Shown: one piece after another, positions 40,636 through 49,034 of the stretch
Layout: every line of letters starts with the position of its first letter
Position numbering within the stretch: position 1 is the first letter of the stretch
NCBI RefSeq assembly: GCF_900167165.1
Contig: NZ_FUXM01000005.1
Location: 1 to 64,000, forward strand
Direction of reading: 5' to 3'
Source: Carboxydocella sporoproducens DSM 16521
Lineage (GTDB): Bacteria; Bacillota; GCA-003054495; Carboxydocellales; Carboxydocellaceae
Length of the DNA stretch: 64,000 bases
Program-made: the position numbers and the translations under genes
The notes under the pieces: model-generated
Database searches by the model: none
What the model was told of the DNA's origin: nothing
The model's input: the letters and a program-made list of their open reading frames with translations, nothing else

Positions 40636-42136
40636 TGCGTCTTCCTCCTGTTGCCAAGGCCATGATTTTTTCCTGAGTCACTTCTTCTTTTTCCAGAATG
40701 CCCGCCAGACTGCCATCAGCCATAACCGCTACCCGGTCACTCATACCAATGATTTCTGGCAATTCGGAAGAGATCATGATTATGCCTACTCCATTGGCAG
40801 CCAGACGGTTGATGATCTGATAGATCTCAGCCTTTGCCCCTACATCCACACCCCGGGTGGGTTCGTCCAAAATCAATATGCGGGGCTGGGTGGCCAGCAT
40901 TTTGGCCAGTACCACTTTTTGTTGATTACCACCGCTAAGGTTGGCCACAGCCAGATCTTCACCAGCCGTTTTAATGCGCAATTCCTGAATGTAATTTTTG
41001 ATTACAGTCCTTTCTCTTTCCTGGTTGATTATGCCCAGGGCGTTGCTCAACTGTTCTAAACAGGATAGAGTCAAATTTTCACCTACTGACATACCCAGGA
41101 CCAGGCCGCTGACTTTTCTGTCCTCTGTCACCAGGGCTATCCCGTTATCCAGCGCTTGCCGTGGATTTTGAATGGTAAGTTTTTTACCATTGAGACGGAT
41201 TTCTCCGGTCAATCTCTTCCCGTAAATTCCAAACAGGGCCAGGGCCAATTCTGTCCGACCAGAGCCCATCAAACCAGCTATACCAAGTACTTCCCCTTTT
41301 CTCACTTGCAGGGACAAAGTTTCTAATACCCCCGGCACCGTCAGGCTTTCGATTTCCAGAATCACTTCACCGGGTTTATTCTCCCGGCGTGGGTACAAAT
41401 CAGTAAGGTCGCGACCAACCATCAAGCTGATAATTTTATCCCGACTCAGATCTGCTTTCATGCCTCCCCCTACTGATTCCCCGTCCCGTAAAACCTCCAC
41501 CCGGTCTGCTATCACATCAATTTCATCCATCTTATGGGAAATATAGATAATCGCTTTATCCTGGCTTTTCAGCAGACGGATCAGGTTGAACAATTGCTCA
41601 ACTTCACTATCAGTCAAGGCAGAAGTAGGTTCATCCATAATAATGATTTCGGCAGAAAAACTTAAGGCTTTGGCAATTTCAATCAGCTGTTGCTGGCCAA
41701 TACTAAGGTTACCCACCAGTTCCTCCGGCTCCAGGGTTATCCCTACCCGTTCCAGCAGTTCCACAGTCAGTTGACGCATCTGTTGCCAGTCAATTAAGCC
41801 TGGTGCTGTTTTGGGCTCCCGTCCCAGAAAAATATTTTCCATAACACTTAAACCGGGGATAAGATTCAGTTCCTGATGGATAATGGAAACCCCGGCTTTA
41901 ACTGCATCTCTGGTGCTGTTAAACTGGCAAATCTGGCCATTGATGACCAGCTCACCACTATAGCTACCATAAGGATAAACACCGCTGAGAATTTTCATTA
42001 AGGTGGATTTACCTGCCCCATTTTCCCCCATCAAAGCCAGTACTTCGCCCCGATAGGCAGTTAAATTAACTCCTTTCAGAACTTTCACTTTACCAAAACT
42101 TTTTTCGATCTGGCGCATTTCCAGGATTTTCTTCAT
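40616..42136 (-). CDS. Sugar ABC transporter ATP-binding protein (CUT2, two domains)
   Basis: A 506-residue protein with two tandem ABC domains, as in MglA, RbsA and XylG. The first has Walker A GENGAGKST near residues 34-42, signature LSIGQQQLIEIAKAL near residue 140 and Walker B IIIMDEPTSALTD; the second has a degenerate P-loop (GLMGSGRTEL) and the signature NLSGGNQQKVVLAKML. ATG 42136 follows GGTGGTGAG. It lies downstream of the binding protein across a hairpin (42168-42210) that could reduce read-through. Confidence 0.95.
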   Translation of the reverse strand: MKKILEMRQIEKSFGKVKVLKGVNLTAYRGEVLALMGENGAGKSTLMKILSGVYPYGSYSGELVINGQICQFNSTRDAVKAGVSIIHQELNLIPGLSVMENIFLGREPKTAPGLIDWQQMRQLTVELLERVGITLEPEELVGNLSIGQQQLIEIAKALSFSAEIIIMDEPTSALTDSEVEQLFNLIRLLKSQDKAIIYISHKMDEIDVIADRVEVLRDGESVGGGMKADLSRDKIISLMVGRDLTDLYPRRENKPGEVILEIESLTVPGVLETLSLQVRKGEVLGIAGLMGSGRTELALALFGIYGKRLTGEIRLNGKKLTIQNPRQALDNGIALVTEDRKVSGLVLGMSVGENLTLSCLEQLSNALGIINQERERTVIKNYIQELRIKTAGEDLAVANLSGGNQQKVVLAKMLATQPRILILDEPTRGVDVGAKAEIYQIINRLAANGVGIIMISSELPEIIGMSDRVAVMADGSLAGILEKEEVTQEKIMALATGGRRNEKESA

Positions 42137-42160
42137 TTTCTCACCACCTATTTTTCTCAA

Positions 42161-42210
42161 AAAAGACACCGCGGAAAGAAAGGCAGGCAGCCGGATTTTC
42201 TATCCGCGGT
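42161..42210 (-). terminator. Attenuating hairpin between binding protein and ATPase genes
   Basis: ACCGCGGA (42168-42175) pairs with TCCGCGGT (42203-42210), 8 bp, followed on the minus strand by GTCTTTTTTG. It is a partial terminator that would leave the binding-protein mRNA in excess over the transporter mRNA. Confidence 0.6.
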
Positions 42211-42218
42211 TCTTGGCC

Positions 42219-43241
42219 TTACAGATTGGGCCAGCGATATTTCATAGTATCGACATTATCCTTTTTAATAAGCTCAACAGGAGTCAGTTTCACAGGCACT
42301 TCAAAGTCACCGTTCTTAATTGTGGTATCACTGGCAGGAGTTTTCTTCTGAGCCAGTTCTACAGCAGCCAGGAAGGAGGCCTTCCCTAATTCATAGGGCT
42401 TTTTGTCCACATCAGCGGACAGCTCCCCGGCTTTAATCGCTTTACATGCGTCTTCATCAGCATCAGAACCGATAGTTACCACCTTGCCAGCCAGTCCTTT
42501 ATTCTTCAAGGCCTGAACTGCACCCATAGCCATACCGGAGTTATTGGCCAGAATGCCTTGAATATTGTTATTGTACTGGGTCAGAGCAGTTTCTACAGTA
42601 TTCATGGCCAGGTCCCGGGCCCAGCCTTTGTGAGCCTGATCCACTACGACTTTGATGTCGGGATACTTGGCCAGTACTTCCTTGTTACCGGCAGTAATGT
42701 CCCGGGCCACGCCATTGCCAGCTTCCCCTTCCAGGATGATAACATTCCCTTTACCACCCAGCTGTTCGGCCAGATACTGAGCCTGAATCCGACCAACCTG
42801 CCTGGAGTCAGCAGTTACATACAGGGCCACTTTGGCATTTTCCGGGAGACGGTCCATAGCCACTACAGGTACCCCGGCAGCCTCAGCCTTGGCTACCAGA
42901 GAAGCAGCAGCGCCAGTGTTAACAGCATGCAAAATCAAAACATCGATTCCCTGCGACAGCAAACTTTCGACATCAGATAATTGCTTTTCTTCCTTGTTAT
43001 CTGCAGAAGTCCAGATGATTTCCGCATTGTTAGCAGCAGCATTGTCTTCCATGGCCTTTTTCATAAAGGTATAAACAGCTTCCTGCATGGTAGCGACAGA
43101 AACACCGATTTTAATTTTCTTCTTTTCTGGCTGGTTGTCCCCGCTGTTTCCAGCATTATTGGTATTACCACAACCGGCCAGGGCGCTGAAACCAATTAAT
43201 AGTGCCAGCAGTAGAGCGATTCGCTTCATGAATTTGGACAT
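42219..43241 (-). CDS. Sugar ABC transporter substrate-binding lipoprotein (CUT2)
   Basis: Extracellular lipoprotein that captures a pentose or hexose and delivers it to the permease. The 340-residue precursor has a lipobox LAGC at the end of a hydrophobic signal near residue 24, then an N-terminal IGVSVATMQEAVYTFM ligand-binding segment as in xylose or ribose binding proteins, and central VAMDRLP and GNVIILEGEAGNG segments. I chose ATG 43241 with AAGGAGGG upstream; a longer frame has no such site. It is the first gene of the operon, directly downstream of the sigma54 promoter. Confidence 0.93.
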   Translation of the reverse strand: MSKFMKRIALLLALLIGFSALAGCGNTNNAGNSGDNQPEKKKIKIGVSVATMQEAVYTFMKKAMEDNAAANNAEIIWTSADNKEEKQLSDVESLLSQGIDVLILHAVNTGAAASLVAKAEAAGVPVVAMDRLPENAKVALYVTADSRQVGRIQAQYLAEQLGGKGNVIILEGEAGNGVARDITAGNKEVLAKYPDIKVVVDQAHKGWARDLAMNTVETALTQYNNNIQGILANNSGMAMGAVQALKNKGLAGKVVTIGSDADEDACKAIKAGELSADVDKKPYELGKASFLAAVELAQKKTPASDTTIKNGDFEVPVKLTPVELIKKDNVDTMKYRWPNL

Positions 43242-43292
43242 CCAGGACCCTCCTTTTTTCTTCTGCTTGTTGTTGCCTGCCAGCCTAATATT

Positions 43293-43310
43293 AAGCAAGG
43301 AGCGTGCCAA
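43293..43310 (-). promoter_or_regulatory. Sigma54 (-24/-12) promoter of the sugar ABC transporter operon
   Basis: Reading the minus strand, TTGGCACG, four bases, TTGCTT matches the sigma54 consensus TGGCACG-N4-TTGCW, with GG (43308-43307) and GC (43296-43295) exactly 10 nt apart. The predicted start is near 43283, 42 nt before the binding protein ATG. It lies between the PTS EIIC terminator and the ABC transporter, beside the LevR-type activator gene that would supply the ATP-dependent activation. Confidence 0.85.
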
Positions 43311-43316
43311 AACAGA

Positions 43317-43361
43317 AAAAAGCCTGTCCCAGCGGCTTTTTTGTTCAGGGACAGGCTTTTT
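43317..43361 (-). terminator. Intrinsic terminator after the EIIC gene
   Basis: AAAAGCCTGTCCC on one arm (43317-43330) pairs with GGGACAGGCTTTTT (43348-43361), a strong stem with flanking A and T runs, so it can work on either strand. It ends the levR-EIIB-EIIC transcript and separates it from the sigma54 promoter. Confidence 0.85.
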
Positions 43362-43362
43362 A

Positions 43363-43406
43363 ACACACTTCATTTTAGTGTGTCAGACTGTTCAGCCTCA
43401 GTGTGT
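43363..43406. promoter_or_regulatory. Candidate LevR upstream activating sequence
   Basis: ACACACT (43363-43369), seven bases, AGTGTGT (43377-43383) is a perfect dyad and AGTGTGT recurs at 43400-43406. The dyad centre lies about 90 nt and the third copy about 120 nt upstream of the predicted sigma54 start, the usual distance for an enhancer. It overlaps the 3' end of the EIIC gene. Assignment to LevR is an inference; the dyad could also act in mRNA folding. Confidence 0.45.
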
Positions 43407-44656
43407 AATACTTTTGTTTCCCACAAGCGAAAAAACGGCCAATAAATCAATGCTGCCAGTAACAAATCCACTGCTTGTAACACAGTACCGCTAATATGCC
43501 CATTGCTCAAATACCCGCTGAATAAGACCGGTACAGTGAAAGGCAATTGATACAAAGGCCTGGCTACCCAGCCCCAGGCCATGGCCCAGTAATTCACAGT
43601 TACAATCATCGCTGGGGCCAGGATAAAAGGAATAATCATTACCGGGTTTAATGCCAACGGCACCCCAAAAGTTATCGGCTCATTGATATTGAACAGGGCC
43701 GGTAATAAGGCAACCCGTCCTACCTGACGTAAGGTCTTGCTTTTGCTTTTCAGCAAATATATTACCAGAGGCATCGTCGCCCCTGAACCACCCAGGTGGG
43801 CAAAAATATGATAAAAAGGCTCAGTTACAATATGTGGCAATACAGTGCCTGGCTGTGCCAGAGACCAGCTAAAATTCTCACTGAGATTGGCTGCCCAGAG
43901 GGGATAGGCAATGGCCGAAACCAGGTTCATACCGTGCAGGCCAACACTCCAGAGCAACATCATCACCAGAATCTGCAGTAAAGCAGACCAGTAAGTATCT
44001 GAGGCCCTAACCAGAGGGGTAATCAACTGACGCACAGCCGCTGACCAGGTTAAATCAGCCTGTCCTAATCCAACAGCCAGCAGCAACCTGCTTAACCAGA
44101 TCAGGGTTAAAACAAATCCAGCCGGCAACAAAATGGCCAGGGTGCGGGCTATCCCGGCCGGAACCCCTTTGGGCAAACGCAGTAACCAGCCTTTTTGCTG
44201 AAACCAGCGAAATATTTCCACAGTCAAAATGGCACAGAGCACTGCAAACAGTAAACCCTGCGGACCAAGTTCAGTGAGCCAGTTCTCTACGGTAGCAACC
44301 ACTGGCCGAGCTGGAAAACTGCCTGCCACAAAAACCGCTGTCGCTGTCAGGGCAATCCTCTCTCGGTCCAGACGATAATAGGCTGCTAAAGCGTTGGCCG
44401 TCCCCCAGGCAATCCAGAGACTGAGCAGACCGAACGTGGCATTGAAAATAACCAGTAGAGTAGTATTGAGCTGAAACCACTGCCGCGGCAGCCAGGCCGC
44501 CGGCAGGGGAGGATTGGCCAGCAGGAGAAAGAAAGAGCCCAGTAAAATCATGGGTAAACCGTAACCAATAAAAGCATCACGCACAGCCTGTAAATAGCGA
44601 TTTTCCGCCAGTTTCACGGCAAAGGGCAGAAATTTTAGTTCCAGCCAGTTAACCAT
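43370..44656 (-). CDS. PTS EIIC membrane component, cellobiose/lactose family
   Basis: The sugar-translocating component of a PTS of the lactose-cellobiose type. The 428-residue protein has about ten hydrophobic segments; the conserved GLHGMNLVSA and FNINEPITFGVPLALNPVMIIPF blocks (near residues 240 and 320) are the CelB/LacE signature. It overlaps neither neighbour and lies 3 nt after EIIB. No EIIA gene and no phospho-beta-glycosidase is seen in the window. Confidence 0.9.
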   Translation of the reverse strand: MVNWLELKFLPFAVKLAENRYLQAVRDAFIGYGLPMILLGSFFLLLANPPLPAAWLPRQWFQLNTTLLVIFNATFGLLSLWIAWGTANALAAYYRLDRERIALTATAVFVAGSFPARPVVATVENWLTELGPQGLLFAVLCAILTVEIFRWFQQKGWLLRLPKGVPAGIARTLAILLPAGFVLTLIWLSRLLLAVGLGQADLTWSAAVRQLITPLVRASDTYWSALLQILVMMLLWSVGLHGMNLVSAIAYPLWAANLSENFSWSLAQPGTVLPHIVTEPFYHIFAHLGGSGATMPLVIYLLKSKSKTLRQVGRVALLPALFNINEPITFGVPLALNPVMIIPFILAPAMIVTVNYWAMAWGWVARPLYQLPFTVPVLFSGYLSNGHISGTVLQAVDLLLAALIYWPFFRLWETKVLHTEAEQSDTLK

Positions 44657-44659
44657 AGC

Positions 44660-44977
44660 CTATTCCTCGCTCTTCTGCTGCTGGATTAAGGATAAAGCCA
44701 AATCCAGGGCCGCTTTACCATCAGCCATAGCATAAGCTAGCGGGGGTATGACGGCCAGGGGCTTTCCCTTATCTGCCCAGGTTTTTTGCAGATAACCTAC
44801 CTGTGGACCCAGCAGGATAACATCCGTCCTCTCCCAGTAGTCATGGATTTCATTACTGCCGATATAGTCGATTTTAGCAGTAAGTTTGCGCAGTTCAGCC
44901 TCAGTCTGCATGGCTTCCACCAGTAAGCTGGTTGACATACCAAAACTGCATACCAGTAAGATACGGACTGGTTTCAT
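44660..44977 (-). CDS. PTS EIIB phosphotransferase component, cellobiose/lactose family
   Basis: A 105-residue soluble protein that carries the phosphoryl group on a cysteine to the incoming sugar. The phosphocysteine is in VCSFGMSTSLLV near residue 10, and the ILLGPQVGY segment near residue 55 completes the fold. AAGGAGG precedes the ATG. It begins next to the levR stop codon, so it is co-transcribed with levR. Confidence 0.9.
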   Translation of the reverse strand: MKPVRILLVCSFGMSTSLLVEAMQTEAELRKLTAKIDYIGSNEIHDYWERTDVILLGPQVGYLQKTWADKGKPLAVIPPLAYAMADGKAALDLALSLIQQQKSEE

Positions 44978-47698
44978 TTATTTTTCCTCCTTCTGCCGCA
45001 GGGCCTGTTCCAGCAAATGCAGCAAATTGGCTTTTTCCCTGGCCGTCAGCTTAACATCAAATTCAGCCAGTACCGGCTGAAACAACTGCAGAAACGGATG
45101 TTCCATCTGACTTCCCGAAACCTCGTCTTCTTGCAGGTTCAATCTGTTCTGGATTTTCCTTTCCAGCATGCAAACAATGTGCATTATCAAACCTACCCAG
45201 TTACCATCAGGTAACTGCCGCCCCATCTCCCGCTCATAGCGAGACAGGCAGTCAATGACCAGAGGTAAGGCCCGTAAGGGGTTAATAAAGCGTAAGTGCT
45301 TGGCCAGAGTCTCTTCCATTTTAGCCAGCAATTGCTGACGATCCTGAGAGTCTGCCTCCAGCCAGTTTAACTGCTCTCCGCCGTTGATTAACCAGCGCAA
45401 CTGACTTAAACCTGCTGCTGTAAGAATGCGATCAATGGAAATAAAGGGCACCTGCAGTTCTGGCAGGGGAAAACTGCCTACCACAGCCAGAATCTGTTTA
45501 CCCGCAGGAACCTGCAGGTTATGAGGTCCTACCGGTAGCAAGTTGATATTTCTTTCCGCCAGTTCAGGCAACTTTTCTTCCAGTAAAGCCTTGATTTTAA
45601 GAGCACTGCCTTCACCAGTAGAACAGGTTACCAGAATCACCCCTTCCAATCTCTTATGTCCACTACCGGAAACAACAATTTTATTTGTCTGTCTCCCAGG
45701 CTGTTCTCTTTTGCGCAATCTGGCTGCCAGAGTGCGGGCAGTAAGCTTTTCCTTTTGTACCAGACGCAAAGCCTGCATGACCAGCATCGTATTTACTCCC
45801 TCTACTACTTCAGTAACTATACCGGTCCGCTCACTGATAATCTCTCCAAAAGCCAGAAAGGATCCCATATCTACCAGGAGTACCACTCCCAGGCCCTGGT
45901 CTGCTTTACGCACCAGTTCTGTCGCCTGTTCCAGGGCCTCTTCCGGACTCATGGTTAAAGGCATATCCAGGGTCAGAATTTCCTGAAATCCCAGCAATTC
46001 CGCTGCAACCTCTGCCATGCTGCTGGCTGTAGCCCGGCCATGACAGAGTACCACAATTCCAGGTTGCCCGCTCTGATTTTTTTCCTCCTGTTTACGTTCC
46101 GAAGCTAAAAATAGCGCCACCAGAGCGGCTTCTTCGTCTGGAAATTTTAATCCCATTTCCTGTTCCAGGGCAGCAATAATCTGTTCCGCTGCCTTCAACT
46201 CATCTGGATACTCTTCCACCCAGGTACCAATAGGTGTCCTGGGCATGGATTTGCCATTCTTTATATGTTCTATGGTTGTAGTCAAATGCATGGCTATTCC
46301 ATAATAAACCCGGGCTGGCAAGGTGCGTCCTAAGGCCAGTTCCGCTTCGGCAACCAGAAAGGATATTTTTTCAAGATACTGGGATGGGATAATCTGATCA
46401 ATCTTTTCCGGCAAACCGGCCAGTAAGCGCTGAAAATATCTTTCGATATCATTATACAGGATCTGTTGAATTTCCTGTTCTGACAGTTTACGGGCAGCCA
46501 GGCTTTTTACCCTTTTACTGATCAACTGGTAAAAATCCGGTTCCTGAATTGGTTCAGCCGGCAATACTCGGCCCTTTTGCCTGGACTCAGGCTCAAAAAT
46601 CCAGGCAGGCTGGGCCAGTAACAAACTGCGCAGTTGTCTTCCCTGCTCACTTTTTTCCGCTAAACTTTGTCGTACAGTCACCGGCAAATCACCAATCTCC
46701 ACTTTAACCCGCTCTTCCCCATCTGTGACGAAATGCAAAAAAGCCTTGGCACAGGCCAGCTGAATGTCGCTTTTTAATTGTCCGATATTTCCCCGGGGTT
46801 CATATAAAGCAAGGGCCATAACGGCTTCCTCGGTAATTTCCAGGGTCTGTCGCATCCTTCGGGCCTCGTCCTCAAGAAAGCTGCGAATCAGTGATAATCT
46901 TTCTTCCCTGGTTCTTTCCCCCAGTGGTGGCAACTCAATCAACATAGGAATCCGGCGGCAAAAAGTGGACAGTAGCTGGGACTGGGGATTTTCAGTGGTA
47001 GCCCCTAATAATAAAACCCTGGCTTCCCTGTACTCCCCCGTTTCCCCCAGCGGCCGATAGCGTCCCTTGTCCAGCAGATAGAACAGCATTTCCTGCCCTT
47101 CTGCCGGCAAGCGATGGATTTCATCAAGGAACAGAATCCCGCCGTGAGCTTTGGCTACCAGTCCTTCCTGATCCCTCTCCGCCCCGGTGTAGGCTCCTTT
47201 CTTCACCCCAAAAAGTACCCCCAGCAGTAGCTGAGGATTATGGGCATAATCAGCGCAATTAAAGGAAACAAAAGGCGCGGTGGGTGGTAATACTCCTTTT
47301 TCCAGGGCGAACCGGTACATTGTCTCAGCAAACTGGGTTTTACCCACCCCGGTAGGCCCAATCAGAAGACAGTGTAGCCCCTGCGGGGGATACAAAATGG
47401 CAGCTTTAGCCTGCAAGACAGCCTGTTCCAGGCTCTGTTCCGCTCCGATCAATCTCTGGAAAGCATCGGTTGCACCCATCCTATTCTTTTGCTGTTCTGA
47501 AGCTGCCAGATAAAAATACCTGACTGGTCTGCCACTGCTTTTACCCAGTATGCCTTTTCTTACCGCCTCATTTAATTCCCGGCTGACATTGGCCCGCTCT
47601 AAACCCAGTGCTCCAGCAATTTCACCTGCACTTAGGCCCTGAGGAAATTGGCCAATCATCTCTTTCAGGTAATTCAAGATTAATTCCTGGCGTTTCAT
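44978..47698 (-). CDS. levR: LevR-type sigma54-dependent transcriptional activator with PRD domains
   Basis: A 906-residue PTS-controlled enhancer-binding protein. From N to C: winged-helix DNA-binding domain (about residues 1-70), AAA+ ATPase (about 90-340) with Walker A GPTGVGKT at 114-121, the sigma54-contact GAYTGAE near 168-174 and Walker B ILFLDEIH near 188-195, a PRD with histidines 471 and 478, an EIIA-mannose-like domain with His553 in LCHGRA, an EIIB-like domain with Cys692 in TCSTGEG, and a second PRD with His840 in LIMHIV. EIIA-fold histidine and PRDs are phosphorylated by PTS proteins. Start ATG 47698 is chosen as the first of the family N-terminus. It heads an operon with EIIB and EIIC. 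Confidence 0.93.
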   Translation of the reverse strand: MKRQELILNYLKEMIGQFPQGLSAGEIAGALGLERANVSRELNEAVRKGILGKSSGRPVRYFYLAASEQQKNRMGATDAFQRLIGAEQSLEQAVLQAKAAILYPPQGLHCLLIGPTGVGKTQFAETMYRFALEKGVLPPTAPFVSFNCADYAHNPQLLLGVLFGVKKGAYTGAERDQEGLVAKAHGGILFLDEIHRLPAEGQEMLFYLLDKGRYRPLGETGEYREARVLLLGATTENPQSQLLSTFCRRIPMLIELPPLGERTREERLSLIRSFLEDEARRMRQTLEITEEAVMALALYEPRGNIGQLKSDIQLACAKAFLHFVTDGEERVKVEIGDLPVTVRQSLAEKSEQGRQLRSLLLAQPAWIFEPESRQKGRVLPAEPIQEPDFYQLISKRVKSLAARKLSEQEIQQILYNDIERYFQRLLAGLPEKIDQIIPSQYLEKISFLVAEAELALGRTLPARVYYGIAMHLTTTIEHIKNGKSMPRTPIGTWVEEYPDELKAAEQIIAALEQEMGLKFPDEEAALVALFLASERKQEEKNQSGQPGIVVLCHGRATASSMAEVAAELLGFQEILTLDMPLTMSPEEALEQATELVRKADQGLGVVLLVDMGSFLAFGEIISERTGIVTEVVEGVNTMLVMQALRLVQKEKLTARTLAARLRKREQPGRQTNKIVVSGSGHKRLEGVILVTCSTGEGSALKIKALLEEKLPELAERNINLLPVGPHNLQVPAGKQILAVVGSFPLPELQVPFISIDRILTAAGLSQLRWLINGGEQLNWLEADSQDRQQLLAKMEETLAKHLRFINPLRALPLVIDCLSRYEREMGRQLPDGNWVGLIMHIVCMLERKIQNRLNLQEDEVSGSQMEHPFLQLFQPVLAEFDVKLTAREKANLLHLLEQALRQKEEK

Positions 47699-47731
47699 AC
47701 TCCACACCTTTTCCTTTTTACTCTTAAAAAT

Positions 47732-47770
47732 ATTATAAGGGTTTTGCTGATTGACCACAACAAAACCCTT
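47732..47770 (-). promoter_or_regulatory. levR promoter inside a 10-bp inverted repeat
   Basis: On the minus strand TTGTGG (47760-47755), 17 nt, TATAAT (47737-47732) makes a good SigA promoter. AAGGGTTTTG (47737-47746) and CAAAACCCTT (47761-47770) form a perfect 10-bp inverted repeat that brackets the -35 and spacer. After the stem the minus strand reads ATAATATTTTT, so it can also be the terminator of dacF. It could be an operator or a terminator; the two uses are not exclusive. Confidence 0.6.
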
Positions 47771-47788
47771 TTAAACCCAGTATTTATC

Positions 47789-48961
47789 TTATTTAATTCC
47801 TGTGGCTTTTTGCCAGATGGCACCAAAATGCTGATTTAAGGTAGCTGCCTCTACTTCCCTCGCAGCCACCAAATCCACAATTTTTACTGGTTGACCTTCA
47901 AACATTATGATTAGTTTACCAATTTTCTGCCCCTTCTTAATCGGAGCCTGAACTCGAGCAGGAATTTCTACCTTATAGGTTACTTTTTTCTCCTGGCCTT
48001 TTTCCACCACCATTACTACCGGTTCCTGGCTTACAGCTTTTACCTGTTTGACCTGGCCTTTACTTACCGGGATAACACCCTGAACCTGCCCAGCCTGACT
48101 GATATTAACGGCCTTATATCGGGCAAACCCATAATTATACAGCTTGATAGATTCCCGGAAATGGCTGCGAGGCTCGGGGGTTGCCATCACCACTGCAATC
48201 AGGCGCAAGCCATCCCGCTGGGCCGAAGAAGCCAGGCAGTATTTGGCTTCAGTGGTCCAGCCCGTTTTGCCTGTATCAGCACCATTATACCACCAGAGCA
48301 GCTTATTGGTATTATATAACTTAAATTCACCACCCCGGAGGTCATATTCCTTAATAGAGGTCAATTCCCGGAAGAGGGGATGTTTCATCCCTTCCCGGAG
48401 GATCATAGCCAGGTCATAAGCAGAAGCGACATGACCTTCAGCAGGCAAACCATAAGCATTGACAAACTTACTGTCCTTCAGACCCAGATCCTTAAGCTTC
48501 TGGTTCATCATTTCCACAAAAGCCTCATGGGAACCGGCAACATGCTCCGCCACTGCTACACAGGCATCATTGGCAGAACCAACAGCTATCGAAATCAGCA
48601 GGTCTTTTAGTGTCATTTCTTCCCCGGGTTCAAGATAGATCTGGGATCCACCCATGCCGGCAGCATTTTCGCTTGCCTTAATCCGGTCTTCCAGTTTTAC
48701 TTTGCCCTGTTCCACAGCCTCTACAGCCACCAGCAAAGTCATGATTTTAGTTACACTGGCCGGCGGCAAGGCCTGATGCATATTTTTTTCATAGAGAATC
48801 TGTCCACTATTAGCTTCCATCAAAACGGCTGATTGTGCTGTAGTCTCCAGTTGAACCACCGGCTGTGCAGGCTGCTGACCAGTTTTTATCTTTGCAGCAC
48901 CGGCTGCAGCCGGAAAAAGCAGTGTAAATGCTGTTATCCAGATAATCATTTTCTTCCACAT
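47789..48961 (-). CDS. dacF: D-alanyl-D-alanine carboxypeptidase, DacF type
   Basis: A penicillin-binding protein that trims peptidoglycan pentapeptides, outside the membrane. The 390-residue protein has a signal peptide (about residues 1-22), SxxK as PASVTKIM (about residues 66-73), SxN as GSANDACV and KTG as DTGKTGWT; the C-terminal third is the beta-rich PBP5 extension. ATG 48961 has AAAGGGGG upstream, inside the hairpin at 48970-49018. In Bacillus dacF is part of the spoIIA operon; here the spoIIA operon lies 9 kb away without it. Confidence 0.93.
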   Translation of the reverse strand: MWKKMIIWITAFTLLFPAAAGAAKIKTGQQPAQPVVQLETTAQSAVLMEANSGQILYEKNMHQALPPASVTKIMTLLVAVEAVEQGKVKLEDRIKASENAAGMGGSQIYLEPGEEMTLKDLLISIAVGSANDACVAVAEHVAGSHEAFVEMMNQKLKDLGLKDSKFVNAYGLPAEGHVASAYDLAMILREGMKHPLFRELTSIKEYDLRGGEFKLYNTNKLLWWYNGADTGKTGWTTEAKYCLASSAQRDGLRLIAVVMATPEPRSHFRESIKLYNYGFARYKAVNISQAGQVQGVIPVSKGQVKQVKAVSQEPVVMVVEKGQEKKVTYKVEIPARVQAPIKKGQKIGKLIIMFEGQPVKIVDLVAAREVEAATLNQHFGAIWQKATGIK

Positions 48962-49018
48962 AAAAAGAACCCCCTTTGCCACATGCTTGTACAACATTAT
49001 TATGTGGCAGAAAGGGGG
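48962..49018 (-). terminator. Terminator-like hairpin that contains the dacF Shine-Dalgarno
   Basis: CCCCCTTT with GCCACAT (48970-48984) pairs with ATGTGGC and AAAGGGGG (49002-49018) with a 2-nt bulge and 17-nt loop. On the minus strand TTCTTTTT follows and then the dacF ATG. The 3' arm is the AAAGGGGG ribosome binding site. It may terminate the cytochrome transcript and also gate dacF translation. Confidence 0.65.
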
Positions 49019-49034
49019 AAATATACCTTAGATT

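Noticed and set aside
43242-43373. An extra 44-residue N-terminal extension of the sugar-binding lipoprotein
   Set aside because: It would cover the sigma54 promoter and the EIIC terminator, has no signal, and the lipoprotein signal starts at the ATG 43241.
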